A stretch of 64,000 bases of DNA. Source: Schizophyllum amplum. Taxonomy: Eukaryota > Basidiomycota > Agaricomycetes > Agaricales > Schizophyllaceae. The notes below the pieces were generated by a model that was not told the origin of the DNA, searched no databases, and saw only the letters and a list, made by a program, of their open reading frames with translations. Of the stretch, positions 34,484 through 45,055 are shown one piece after another (positions within the stretch are counted from its first letter, which is position 1; each line of letters opens with the position of its first letter). Location of the stretch: positions 1,116,001 to 1,180,000 of the forward strand of contig VDMD01000005.1 in assembly GCA_007026445.1 (NCBI GenBank), in the 5' to 3' direction. Position numbers and translations under genes: made by a program.

Positions 34484-35303
34484 GAAATGTGGTGTACTTC
34501 ATGCCGGTCTCATCGCGCCTTGCATTTGGGATTCCTCGGGGCATGGCGGAGATGGTGGCGGGAACGAAGCTGCGTTGGCTCAGGAATGCTCATCTTCGCC
34601 TGGCAGCGTGGGAGACCAGCTTCAGTCAGACGGCGGTCACGAACGTCCGTCAAACATGAGCAAACAGCATCCTATGTTCGACTTGCCCGCCATCTTCCCA
34701 GCCTCTCTTCTGCACCCTGGTGAGGGTCAACCTGACCTTTCGGACGACCGTGAAGGTCGTAGTGTCTCCCGGCTTCCAAAACCGACCGTACGCCGCGGCT
34801 TGTAGGCCGCCATCGTATCTAAGAAATCACTTTCTCTGAGATTTCTCCCGCTTATCCTTGCTGCGCCTTTTCTATGTACACGCGGACCCGAGGCCCTTTT
34901 GCTATCAACCTAGTCCGACCTTGGACGCGCAGAGCATACCTGCGCATGCATGGAACGCGTTCGAGGGCGGTGGAGACTCCCGGGCGGATCCTCTCCATAA
35001 ACTCAGCCCTCTCCCATCCAGTCTTCATCCCACTCCAGTGTTTGCATACGACCACCAGGCGTCCTGAGAACCCGACAGGACGCCTACCTCCCCCACTCAG
35101 CGCGCTTATCAACCCCCCGCCCTCATCGGACCCAATTCGCCCTCCGCGTGCAGCGTCCCGCATTGCCATTCGCATGGGGTTGCCGCCTCGCATGGGGTAA
35201 CAGTCTGGGCAATCGTATATAAAGAGGCCATGCAGGAGTATGAACGCTGACCGACCGCCGCCCCACCCCGTCTCATCATCACTACCGCCGTCAGGTGGCC
35301 ATA
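34484..35303. other. Divergent promoter region between ARP8 and the M20 gene
   Basis: No gene is recognised. It carries a TATA box at 35216-35224 for the plus-strand gene and presumably the ARP8 promoter on the left. Short ORFs on both strands lack signatures. Confidence 0.5.
35216..35224 (+). promoter_or_regulatory. TATA box (TATATAAAG)
   Basis: A consensus TATA box lies 80-88 bases before the ATG at 35304 of the M20 amidohydrolase gene. Confidence 0.6.
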
Positions 35304-37714
35304 ATGGACCAGGACACAGACCCAAAGACAGGCTGCTTCAGGGCGCTCCTCCCGACGTTTCGTCGTAATAAGCGCACATCGCGACCGGTGGCTCCGCCGG
35401 CTTACATCCCCGACGATGTGCTGCAGGTACGCAAGAGCTTGATATTGCGTCGGCGGTCATGTTTATAGATGATATGCGCAGAGTCAGGCTTGCCCCTTAG
35501 ATGGGCCCGCCGATTTCGCCTATGCACTTGAATCGTCCTGGTGGCGCGATGACAAACCGCCGCCGTATCACAACGCCCCTGCTAGATCCCCTGCTTTTGT
35601 ACACACCGTCAACGACACGCTAGCCTCTCTTGACGGCGAGCTGCGCGGAATTAGTCTACAGATTCATTGCAAGTCGCACGCGTGCGCGCTCCTCTGCATT
35701 TTCTGATTTCCTCTTGCTTATAGCGCACCCGGAACTGGCTTGGAAAGAGCAGTGAGTGATATCACTGCTGAGATATACTTTGGACAGTCGCACACATAAC
35801 ACTCACCACAGCTACGCACACGACGTCCTAACCGCTTTTATGGCAAAGCACGGCTTTCAGGTCACCAAGCACTACCTCGGCCTCGACACCGCCTGGCGTG
35901 CAGAATTTTTTCATAGTAACGAGGAGAACGCCCACCACACCACCGGACGCGTCCTGGGTATCAACGCCGAAATGGACGCCTTGCCGCTCGGACACGCCTG
36001 CGGCCACAACCTGATCGCGATGAGCGGCGTCGGGGTCGCCGTGGCTGTGAAGGCTGCGCTCGAGGCGCATCGGGTGGCGGGGAAGATTGTGATATTGGGA
36101 ACGCCGGGTACGTCTTACTCCGTCTCTGACCTGACAAAATTTTACTCAGCGGGGCTCATATTTAGCGGAAGAGGGTGCGTACTCGTGTGTGAGTCCGCGG
36201 GAGAGGCCGACGATTCTTGCGAACAGGCGGAGGTGGCAAGGTGCTCCTGCTCGAACGCGGGGGGTACGAGGAGATGGACACCTGCATCATGTGAGCGCTC
36301 TTTTTGTGCTCCCAGTTTCAGCGTCCTTTTCCCCGCAGCGCTCTGTTCGGCCTTCATTGCAATTACCCTTACTTGCCCGTTGTCGCAATCTCACTGAGTT
36401 CTGACCTCCGTCCCCGCCGCTAGGAGTCACCCTATGCCCGGCCCTCCTCATATAGCTAATCTCGGCTCGACGACCGCACGCTACGGCTTCCAGGTGGACT
36501 TCGAGGGGCATAGGTGTGTTGCCGCTCCTTCCTCCCAGCTCTCTTCCTGTCATGATATACTCACCTAAATTACCAACCTCAGCGCCCACGCGGCGGCGTC
36601 TCCTTGGTATGCTATACCGCTTCATGAACGTCTCAAAGTTGACTGAGCTTCATGACAGGGAGGGCACCAATGCCCTGGACGCAGCGTTTATGGCGTACTC
36701 GGGTGTCTCCGTGCTTCGGCAGCAGATGAAGCCCACGTATCGCGTGCACGGTATCGTCGTTGGGCGGGATGAATGGACGCCTAACGGTGCGCTCCCCTTG
36801 TCGGATGATAAACGCTCGATATGTGCTGACGACAAGCAGTCATCCCCGACCACGCGACCATGCGCTGGTACGTGCGTGCGCCGACAAAGGACGAGGCGGC
36901 GGCGCTCAGCGAGAAGGTCAAGAACTGCTTCCGGTGAATACCGCTGATTTGAACAGTCTGCGGAGCCGCTAACGAGCCGTTTTAGCGGCGCAGCCCTCAG
37001 CACGGGATGCAAGCTGACCATCAATGAGGATATACCGTATGTACTTGCAGCGCAAGAATATACACAACTTCTCATCCTTCGGCGCCAGATATTACGACTT
37101 GCAAAATGACGAGACTCTTTGTACGCTGATTTGTGGTTCACCTTGGACGAGCTGACCTTTATCATACAGCCGATGTGTTCACCGACATCGCGCAGAAGTA
37201 CTACGGTATACCCGTTGGGCGCACATCGACATCAGCCTCGACAGACTTCGTGAGTAGGCCAACTTTCTGTATCGGCGGCACACGTTGATTCCGACGTGCG
37301 CAGGGGAACGTCAGCCAGAGTAAGCTCACACATCGTACCACCCACTATGTCGTCCAACCTGATCTCCTCGCAGCGCTTCCGTGCATCCATCCGAGTTACT
37401 GTGCGTCAACAAGGCTAAGCTTCTTGCTTGTTCATCATTACTTACCTTTCCCTTCACAGCCATCCCCACAGAGCAAGGCAACCACACGCCCGAGTTCGCG
37501 AAGGCGGCTGCCACTCCAGCGGCGCATAAAGCGGCCATGCAGATCACGAAGGCGCTGGCCGTCTTCGGGGTCAAATTCCTTCAGGACGATGTTTTGGCTG
37601 CGAAGGTCTGTTGGTTCTGCGAGCTACGTATGACGTTGGGTTGCTCATGCTTGTCTTCTTGTCCAGGTCCGGCACAATTTTTTGAGAGGACAGGAGAGCG
37701 GGGTGGCAGCATGA
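35304..37714 (+). CDS. Peptidase M20 family amidohydrolase (ACY1L2-like), 17 exons
   Basis: The exons are 35304-35426, 35488-35668, 35724-35751, 35812-36107, 36166-36174, 36227-36290, 36424-36513, 36583-36606, 36659-36786, 36837-36933, 36986-37036, 37089-37120, 37170-37249, 37304-37319, 37374-37400, 37460-37605 and 37667-37714. They sum to 1,440 nt (479 residues), exactly in frame. The co-catalytic metal site is visible: [25 protein letters not shown] (general base plus ligand), CIMSHPMPG. The dimerisation-domain motif [12 protein letters not shown] is present, and the C-terminal ligand region is [12 protein letters not shown]. The family hydrolyses N-acyl or peptide amide bonds with two divalent metals; the substrate here is unknown. 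There is no signal peptide, so a cytosolic enzyme is likely. Two oddities: the catalytic Glu-Glu lies on a 9-nt exon, and intron 2 (35669-35723) has a GC donor (T|GCAAGT). Confidence 0.88.
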
Positions 37715-38657
37715 CTATGAACAGCTCAGGTTCGACTATAACTTGCTACTTATATTGAATTCTAACACTAGGAAGCTCCCGCTACTCTACCGCTACTCCG
37801 ATCTCCAACGTTGCCTTGCGGACTATGGTCGGTGCAATGTTGGTGAGTTCAAAGTGGTGGACAGTCACCAGTACCACTGCCGAGCCGCGGCGGGTGGCTA
37901 GTCGACGTCGTCGAGCCCGCAGAGTTTTGCCCGGGCAGTGCCCGGGCAAAACAACGTGACGTGCTCACGTGCCGGCACGTCGTTGCGAATCGATTCAACT
38001 CATTGTCAATCGAGCTTCAACTTCTTCAAGCTTTGAGTCTGACAACTGGAAACTGACAGTAAAATCTGAAAGCTCGACTATGGTTCTAACCTTGCCTGAC
38101 GGACTTTGCGTTGACAATATGGTGAGTCTTAATCTCGCGTGACCGCGCGTGGTCACTGGCTTGATCCTAAGTTCGAGTTGCCCTTGCTTGACTTGCGTTG
38201 CTCTGGTTGCTACGTTGATGGCTTCAGTATGGGTGTCGAAAGACCTTGCAAGACAAGGTAGTAACCCTTCCTGCTTGTCGACTGCCTAGCTACCTCCTGC
38301 GCGAAATGTTAGACTTCGGATTCCGCCTCAAGCACAGTGAACCCATCGTCACATTCGAAAAACCCAATGAATGACATTAGACCGATGCAAACGTCTAGAC
38401 TAGTGATAATGTATGTAGATCCGCGAGAATATATACTCGTCAAAGCATAAACATGAAGAAAGTCGTCGGCAGACAGAGGCGAAAGCGAGCGATGTATCAT
38501 AGCACTGCCTGCATGACGCTGATATGCCCGCGATACGTTGGGAAACGAGTGTCCGAAAGAAAGCATGGTGATTGCCCAAAAGAAAGCATGGTGGTGGAGG
38601 ATACGTACGTACACTGGCCCCGAGGTCGACGATGCTCATAACACGTCAAAAACATGA
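37715..38657. other. Intergenic stretch with palindromes
   Basis: Convergent 3' flank of the M20 and J-domain genes. No ORF with a signature. It contains a perfect GC-rich palindrome at 37924-37952 and nearby CACGTG/GTCGAC-rich sequence. Related motifs around GCCTTGCGGACTATGG (about 37810) and GCCTGACGGACTTTG (about 38095) suggest an old internal duplication. Confidence 0.4.
37924..37952. repeat. Perfect 29-bp inverted repeat
   Basis: The arms GTTTTGCCCGGGCA and TGCCCGGGCAAAAC are exact reverse complements around a single central G. This is a potential hairpin or cruciform; the function is unknown. Confidence 0.8.
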
Positions 38658-40601
38658 TTAGGCCTTGACGATGGGAACCTCCTCCTTCTTCTCCTCTGCA
38701 GCATTCGGCGCCTCCTTGTTCTCGGGAATGGTACCCTCTGCCTGAGGGTTGGCCGCCTCAGCAGCGAGCTTCTTCCGGATGGCCTCCTCGCGGCGAGCGC
38801 GCTGAGCCTTGATCTGCTGCCGTGTCTTAGGCGCGGCGGCATCGGCGACCATCCTGAAGAGATGAATTAGCAGAGCCAACCCAGACGAACACCACACTAA
38901 CCTCTCAAGCTCTCTCCGCTCCTCGTCAGACTCATCGGGCTTTGTGCTCTTAAAGACAGCACCCAGAATGAGCAGGCCTTTGGCGCGAGCATACGTGACG
39001 CTGTCCGCCGCCTCATGATCCTTGAGCACCAGGTCGATAGCCTGTTGGGAAGATTGAGATCGGATACATAATATTCAGAAACCCAAACGCTGACCTCCCG
39101 CAGAACCTGATTGACCTCCATACGGGCGCCCCGCCAGCTGGCGAGCAGCAGCTTGCCCGTGAAGTCTTTCTCCATCGCTGCAAGCTCCTCCTCCGGCAAC
39201 GCGCCCGTCGCCTGCCACTTCTCCATCTCCGCGATTGCATCGCGCACACTCAGCGCGCTGCCAATCACGCCCCACACATCCTTCGCCATGGCGCCCTTCT
39301 CCTTCAGGCGCGAGAAGAAGCCCGGGATGCCGAGGAACTTGCGCGACTTGAGCGTGCTGCTGCCCTTCATCATGTACACGTTCCCGATCGTGTGCAGCAG
39401 CTCGACGCCGAAGCTCTCCATCTTGAGGTCCTCCGCCTCCCGGCGCATGCGCTCCTCCCACGTCTTGCGCTCCTCGTCGGAGGAGGCCTCAACGTATGGG
39501 CGCAGCCGGTCGCGCAGCTTGTCCGCCAACGCATGCACGCGCTTCTCCATCGCCTCCCGACGCTCCTGCTCCTGCTTCCGAAGCGCCTCGCGCTGCTCGG
39601 GCGTCAGCTTGGGCGGCTTCGGTGAGGGTGGCTTAGATGAGCGCTTCGAGTTGACGGAGGCGGAGGAAGACGGCTCTTCGTCAGGGGTATGGGGTACTAG
39701 GGACGAGCCATGCCTATCCGCCGTCGCATGTGTCGGAGTGGGCGATGCAGGGGCGGCAGACGGCTGCTCCGCGGTGGGCGTGGTCGGCGCGCCATTCGGG
39801 GCAGCGGTGGTAGTAGCAGGAGTGGGGGTAGCGGCGACATTGGAGGAGGGTTGAGCGGGGGCACCGCCACCCATTTCCTTCTCCATCTCGGCCTTCTCTT
39901 CATCGGTCATCATCGTGGTCGCGGCGGTCGTCATGTCCTTCATGATGGATATCTCGCCAATCTATATGTATTTTTCAGCGACAGCGGACAGCAAGGTAGA
40001 GATGGCCACAATACGCACGTAGTCAATGAATCGTTCACCACCGAAGACGTTCGCGAAGAAGCCGGCCGCATCCTCCATGCTGAAAGAACCCTGCGCCTCA
40101 GTCTACAGCATACATCAGTATCGCGTCGGACAAGTCAAGCTATGGGCTCACCATGGACTTGCCATGCTTGTCGTAGACCGCCCGGAGGTTCTGAGCGAAC
40201 AATATAAGCAAAGTCGCGAAATCGGGCGTCGCGCCACAGCCTTACCGAGTCCGACAAGACCTGGTATGCCTTGCTGCAGTGCCCGCGTTAGAATTCTCCT
40301 GTTCTCGCCAGCGTGCCACGAACCTGATATCCTTGAACTTGTCCTCCGCGTCTGGCGATGGGTTCTTATCTGGATGGTACTGATCGTCTCGCGGTCAAAT
40401 TTGCGGTACGAGTACAGAGGCGCGCGCGTCCACACCTTTATGGCCTGCTTCCTATACGCCTTCTTCAAATCTAGGTCATTCACGTCCGGCGCCACGCCAA
40501 GCTAGGAGGGGCAGCAAGAGGGAAGGTATTTAGCTGTGCATTGTCACGTCCAAGCATGGTGCGCGCACCAGGTCATAGTATTCGGTGTCAACGGGTGCCA
40601 T
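38658..40601 (-). CDS. J-domain co-chaperone with fungal X-domain (Caj1/Djp1-like)
   Basis: The start is the ATG at 40601 (MAPVDTEYYDL), with nine exons and about 500 residues. The N-terminal J domain is spread over five exons: LGVAPDVNDLDLKKAYRKQ, then YHPDKNPSPDAEDKFKDI with the Hsp70-activating HPD, then SKAYQVLSDS and NLRAVYDKHG. Next come EDAAGFFANVFGGERFIDY and IGEISIMKDM, then a Ser/Thr/Pro-rich linker and a charged helical region (about residues 220-300). The C-terminal DnaJ-X region follows (LHTIGNVYMMKGSS, KFLGIPGFFSRLKEKG). It lacks the Gly/Phe and zinc-finger regions of type I proteins. In yeast, relatives act in peroxisomal protein import or general chaperoning; the role here is inferred only as stimulation of an Hsp70. 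The frame is intact in every exon. Confidence 0.88.
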
Positions 40602-41188
40602 GCGTCGTGGAGGTTCGTGGGGGCAAGTACGAGAAGATTAGGCGAGTCGTAGACTGGGTAGAGGATATGAGATGAGAGGAAGAAGGAAAGAACAATGGAA
40701 AACTTGATGCGCAGGCGTTACGTAACGGTCGCCCCGCAATAGTAGCCTCGGACGCCTTACAAGTGAGTCGGCTCCGAGGTCATCCCGGCGAGCAGGTTTA
40801 TGGCGAGTCAAGGCGTGGAGGTCTATTGGACAGTATGGATAGTAACAACAGAGTATATAACTAGGAATACAGACATCGTACAAAGTTTAGTAGGCTGAAG
40901 GAAAGTGGGTAGAAACATGCGCGTCCCGAGCACTATGTGCGCGAGAGCAGGGTACGTATGTACAAGGCGCACGAATGCAAAGGGTGTATAGATCATGGTC
41001 ATAAAATGAAGTGTAGTAGGTAAAGTGAAGACATGTATAGACATGCGTAACATTATAATAACGAATAGGATGCCGGTATGATTGTAAATGCTGCAAAGTA
41101 CGGCCTCGGTCCCGAAAGAACTGCATGATGCCACAAACCCTCTATAAACATATCCTCTACGCACAGGCGCTATGCGTCCGTGGTCGAA
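40602..41188. other. Spacer between two minus-strand genes
   Basis: This is the promoter of the J-domain gene and the 3' flank of the Ser/Pro-rich gene. It is locally AT-rich, with alternating purine-pyrimidine tracts at 40850-41110. No gene is seen. Confidence 0.45.
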
Positions 41189-41981
41189 TCATGCATCGTC
41201 CGCGCCCTCGAACCGCACGACCCGTCGCCTCGGGCTCTCGCTGCTGGCCCTCGGCGTGTATTTGTGTGTGGATACGGTGGTAGACGTGCCGCGGGTATGG
41301 GTCAGGAAGTCGGACATGCGTCGGAAGGAAAGCCCGCCTGCCACCGAGGGCCGCCGACTCTTCGCGGGCTTCCCTGAAAGCTGGGCCACACTTGTTGGGG
41401 TTTCGAGCGTGCTGGTGTCCGCAGTCGACCCCGAGGCGGACATGCCTGGTGTGATGGTGGTCCCTGCAGAGCTGGGAGGTTTTGGAATTGGCTGCTTCAA
41501 CGCAGAGCGCGTCGGTGGTGGGAGGGCGGCCCTGCGTTGTGGAGAGGGAGTTGCAGCGGTGGGTGGGCCATGCGGCGTCCCACCCCGCAAATGTGGGGTC
41601 CGGGATACGTGCAGCCCCATAGCGATCTGTTCGATGGTCGGGCGCGATGCAGATGGGGGCGAGCGGAGTGCGAGGGCTGCTGTGGACGTCGAGGGAAGGG
41701 GGGCACGCGACACGCGTTCCGCCGGCGTCGTATGCATCGAGGCGCCCTATCAATATATTTAGTCCATCGGATGGGGTTTGCCACATGCAACGCACCCATT
41801 CCTCATCGCTGTCCTCTGTCCGCCGCCGCTTGTGCGAATGACTGAACGATCGCCGCACTCGTGTCACGATGCGCGACAACCCCGTCCCTTCGCTCTTCCC
41901 ATCGTCCACCGCTTTCAACATGTGCGGCGTAGACACCGATGCTGACCTCCTGTGCGCGTGGCGTTCGTTCCTCATGTCCAT
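41189..41981 (-). CDS. Ser/Thr/Pro-rich protein of 247 residues, function unknown
   Basis: Two exons (41796-41981 and 41189-41746) are joined by a 49-nt intron (GTGCGT...GATAG), giving a continuous 247-residue product. The first exon is basic (HAHRRSASVSTPHMLK, RVRRSFSHSHKRRR) and ends in an acidic DSDEEW. The second contains IEQIAMGLHVSRTPHLR, many Pro/Ser/Thr residues, RRMSDFLTHTRG and a basic C-terminal SPRRRVVRFEG. There is no membrane span and no signal peptide. Several R-x-x-S sites could be targets of basophilic kinases (inference). I do not recognise the family. The intron is supported because reading through it changes frame and composition, while splicing yields one low-complexity chain. 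A start at 41975 is also possible. Confidence 0.6.
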
Positions 41982-42922
41982 GGCCGTGGTCTGCAATCGG
42001 AGCAGTTACGTCGTGTAGGGAGCGTGGACACCAGGGGTGTTTAGGGGGGATGGCGGAGGTGCTGCGCAGGTATGTGTGAAGATAGGACTAGCAAGCTGAG
42101 AAACGCGTCGGGATAACTGCATATACGAGGCGGCGCGTCCAAAGATGGTGGTCGGAGGGCAAGGAACGAGCGCAAGTCTCACATTTGCAATGCGGATCCC
42201 GCCGGCTCTTGCCGGCTGCGTTCCCGTGACTTACACGTGTCCGGTTGACGCCATGGAGACTCTTGTCTTTTCTCTCGGTCACGCTCCGCGCGTCTCTTTT
42301 TGTAAGTACGATGGGAAACATGGTCCAGTCAATTCAATTCGACCACGTTGAGCTATACCATCTGACGGCGCCACTGCATGTCACCAAGCTCGTGTGGCAT
42401 GGTCGTTGACGGCCTTCGCGGCCCATCGCCGAGGTCTTGGTGAATCTCCAGCACATCACCTTTCTTCATCTCGCCCCTCTACACACCAGCGTCAGCTGCC
42501 TTTGTCTTCTCTAGGCCTTCTCTCTCCCCTCTCCTTGCAGCTTCACGCTCAACCGATCGGCTCCTGCATTATCGACCCGCTTCTTCCCGAGAGAGAACGA
42601 GGACTCATCGAGAACAGTCAACACAACAGCGACTGGCCTACGCTCCGATGGCCCGGACGCACGCATGGCGGAAACGCGCATGACGGCCAGGGAAGAGCCT
42701 CCACGCGCCGCGATTGCATCCCTTTTCACCGGCATTTTTCCTGCTGCCACTTCCGTTCATCGTCCCTCGTTACCCATCCACTCCTTTTCTCAGGCCAGGG
42801 GCCCTCATATAATCCGTGTCGTCTCTACGCGACCTTCACTCCTTCTCCCGAGGACACCGGTGCTTACTGTTTCGTGCTCCGACACCATCTTGTCTTCTTT
42901 CTTCCCTGCATCCTACCTCACC
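41982..42922. other. Divergent promoter region before the secreted metallopeptidase
   Basis: No coding signature. A TATA-like CATATAATCC lies at 42806-42815, about 110 bases before the ATG at 42923. The approach to that ATG is CT-rich, as in a fungal 5' UTR. Confidence 0.45.
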
Positions 42923-44432
42923 ATGTACAGACATTTCTTCCTTCTGGCAGCCATCGCGTCCCTCGCGTCGGAAACGCTAGCTGCACCTGCTGCGGGAATC
43001 TCTGCGCAGACGGCGCGCGACGTCCTTACCCGCCGGGCGCCTAACGCGGATGCGATTAAGGTGCGTTCATGCAGTCGGCCACGTTACACGCAGAGTCTGA
43101 CCCGACTTCTCCTACGAATGATCTTTCCCCCGCGTGAATGCTCTTTCTTCCACCCGAATGCTCTGCCATTACTCCTCCCCTCCCCACCGCCACCAGCCTC
43201 ACTCCCGCCGCGTCATCGAGCCCACAACCTGGGACCCGCCTGCGAACCTCACGACACCGCTCGAGGAGGTCTGGCAGCACGAGCTCGACACGTACTCTGA
43301 TGCGCTAGGTTTCATGAACTATGGCTACGACGTACGTATGATGCAGTCCTGCCTGTCTGGAGACTGACCTGTACATCCGGATAATACAGCAAGTCATCGC
43401 GAACAATGGCAAAATCAACTACTGCGTGCGCTGGGAGTCCACGCAAGTCTCCACGGCGGCGGACCGTGCCACCATCGCCGAGGCGCTGAATCGGTCGGTG
43501 GGGAAGGTGCGTTTTCTCCTTCGCCCACTCTCCCTGCTGCCTCGTTCTGATTCTCAATCCCCTGCACAGTGGATGAAGTGGCTCTACGGTACGCCACTCT
43601 TCACCTTTCTCACTCGACTTACCTGGTCAAATACAGCACACTCACGCAGGCTACGATGACTTCCCCTACACCGACGTCCCCGTCACCGTAACAGGCTGGG
43701 CGGTCAGCGACAGGGCGCTGCTCGAGGGCGACACCTCCGGCTTCACCGTCTACACGGACACGGACGCGGACGGCATACCACAGTGCGCGGAGTCCTGCGG
43801 ACGGTTCTTCCACCAAGATAACGACTACTCCGGCTGTGCAGTGGGAGCGGATGGACACTATGGTGAGTGGTAGAAGTGCTGGGATTTGGATCAGGTCATA
43901 CCACGGTATGCCGCACGCCGCTAACGAGAAGCTACTCAGACATGTCCCTGTGGCTAACCGACGGCATGGGCGAGGCTGGGACGGGAGGAGACTGGGGTCA
44001 GCGCGTTAGCACGGAGTATTTCCTCGAGACGATGAACGACGACAGCGTGCACATCGTTCTTCATGAGCTGGTGAGTGCAACTCATGCGCTTGTGCCGTCA
44101 TCAGCACTTATACCGTTTCCTCTATAGGGACACACCTTCGCGCTCGATGACTTCTATGACTGGACGGTGAGCTTCCGCAATTATACTGGGCCCTTATCCG
44201 AGGAGCCCTTGCATCGCAGCCGCGCTGACACTGGACATTTCCAGCCGACCGGTATCACCAACTTCATCATGCTGGCGGGAAGCTCTATGGTTATTACTGA
44301 CTTTGACGGCTGGGTGAGTGGGCCTTGTTTTTCTTCTTTGAAGCTCACGCTTTTCAGATGCTCCGCGACTGGTGGACGAACCTCAAGGGCCGCTATGATC
44401 TCAGCTCTGTCAGCAATGCGACAGATGTTTGA
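42923..44432 (+). CDS. Secreted zinc metallopeptidase, putative (HExGH type)
   Basis: The nine exons are 42923-43060, 43197-43331, 43390-43506, 43570-43588, 43650-43862, 43940-44070, 44128-44166, 44245-44313 and 44358-44432, totalling 311 residues. MYRHFFLLAAIASLASETLA is a signal peptide with likely cleavage at A-A. The conserved body includes TWDPPANLTTPLEEVW, CVRWESTQVS, TDTDADGIPQCAESCGRFF and the zinc motif HIVLHELGHTFALDDFYDW, whose HEL|GH core is interrupted by the intron at 44071-44127. The two His and the Glu of HExxH are present, with a downstream acidic ligand candidate in LDDFYDW. Several Cys residues suggest disulphides. It is probably an extracellular protein-degrading enzyme; the exact clan is not settled from sequence alone. 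The frame is clean across all exons. Confidence 0.8.
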
Positions 44433-45055
44433 ACACTGCAGCTCAGAGGGTTGTCGGGATGTCATAATTTTTCTGTCGAGGTATCGACGAAGTCGCTGGC
44501 GGCTGTATTTATTGTTGTGTTTGGCCGGTTTGGTGTGAGGTACATACTATCTGAATTCGAATGCAATTTATTGTCCCATACTCTGTGCTGTCTGATTCGA
44601 TGTGGGCTGCACTAGGGTATGGGATATGAAGAACAAAAGCACACTGTATAGCACTGACAGACTTTGAAACTGTGGGTCCCATTTCCCCATCGGGACAACA
44701 ATGCAGGACATTCGGGGCTACGGAGTCGGACGACGGAAGTACGGACGTCGGACCACCGCGACTTGGCTTGTACTTTCATCTCGTCGCCTCGGTCTCTCTT
44801 TTTCTCCCTCTTCCTCCTTCTTAAGGCTCTTTCTTTTGAGTGTACCTCGCGTGCTTGCGGAGTCCGCAATTGTCTTGCAGCGGCCACTCAACCCCCGACA
44901 ATAACGAGGGCCCCCGTGCACGGTTCACGCGACGCACGCGACGCCTGGGAAGGACGGGGACGTCTCGGAAGCAGCATATTTTGAGAGGGACGTGCGATAT
45001 GCTGGGAACGCAGTCCTAGTACCATCCTTCACACCAACCACTTTGACGACTCACG
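44433..45055. other. Intergenic region before the alpha/beta hydrolase gene
   Basis: 3' flank of the metallopeptidase gene and promoter of the next plus-strand gene. No ORF with a signature. An AT-rich patch (AGCATATTTTGAG) at about 44973-44985 is the only TATA-like site. Confidence 0.45.

Noticed and set aside
37810..38290. Possible transposon bounded by GCTAGTCGAC-like ends
   Set aside because: The putative ends share only about ten bases, and no duplication is visible.
39111..39854. 247-codon plus-strand ORF
   Set aside because: Mirror of the J-domain gene's charged region; the minus strand carries clear DnaJ-X motifs and splice sites.
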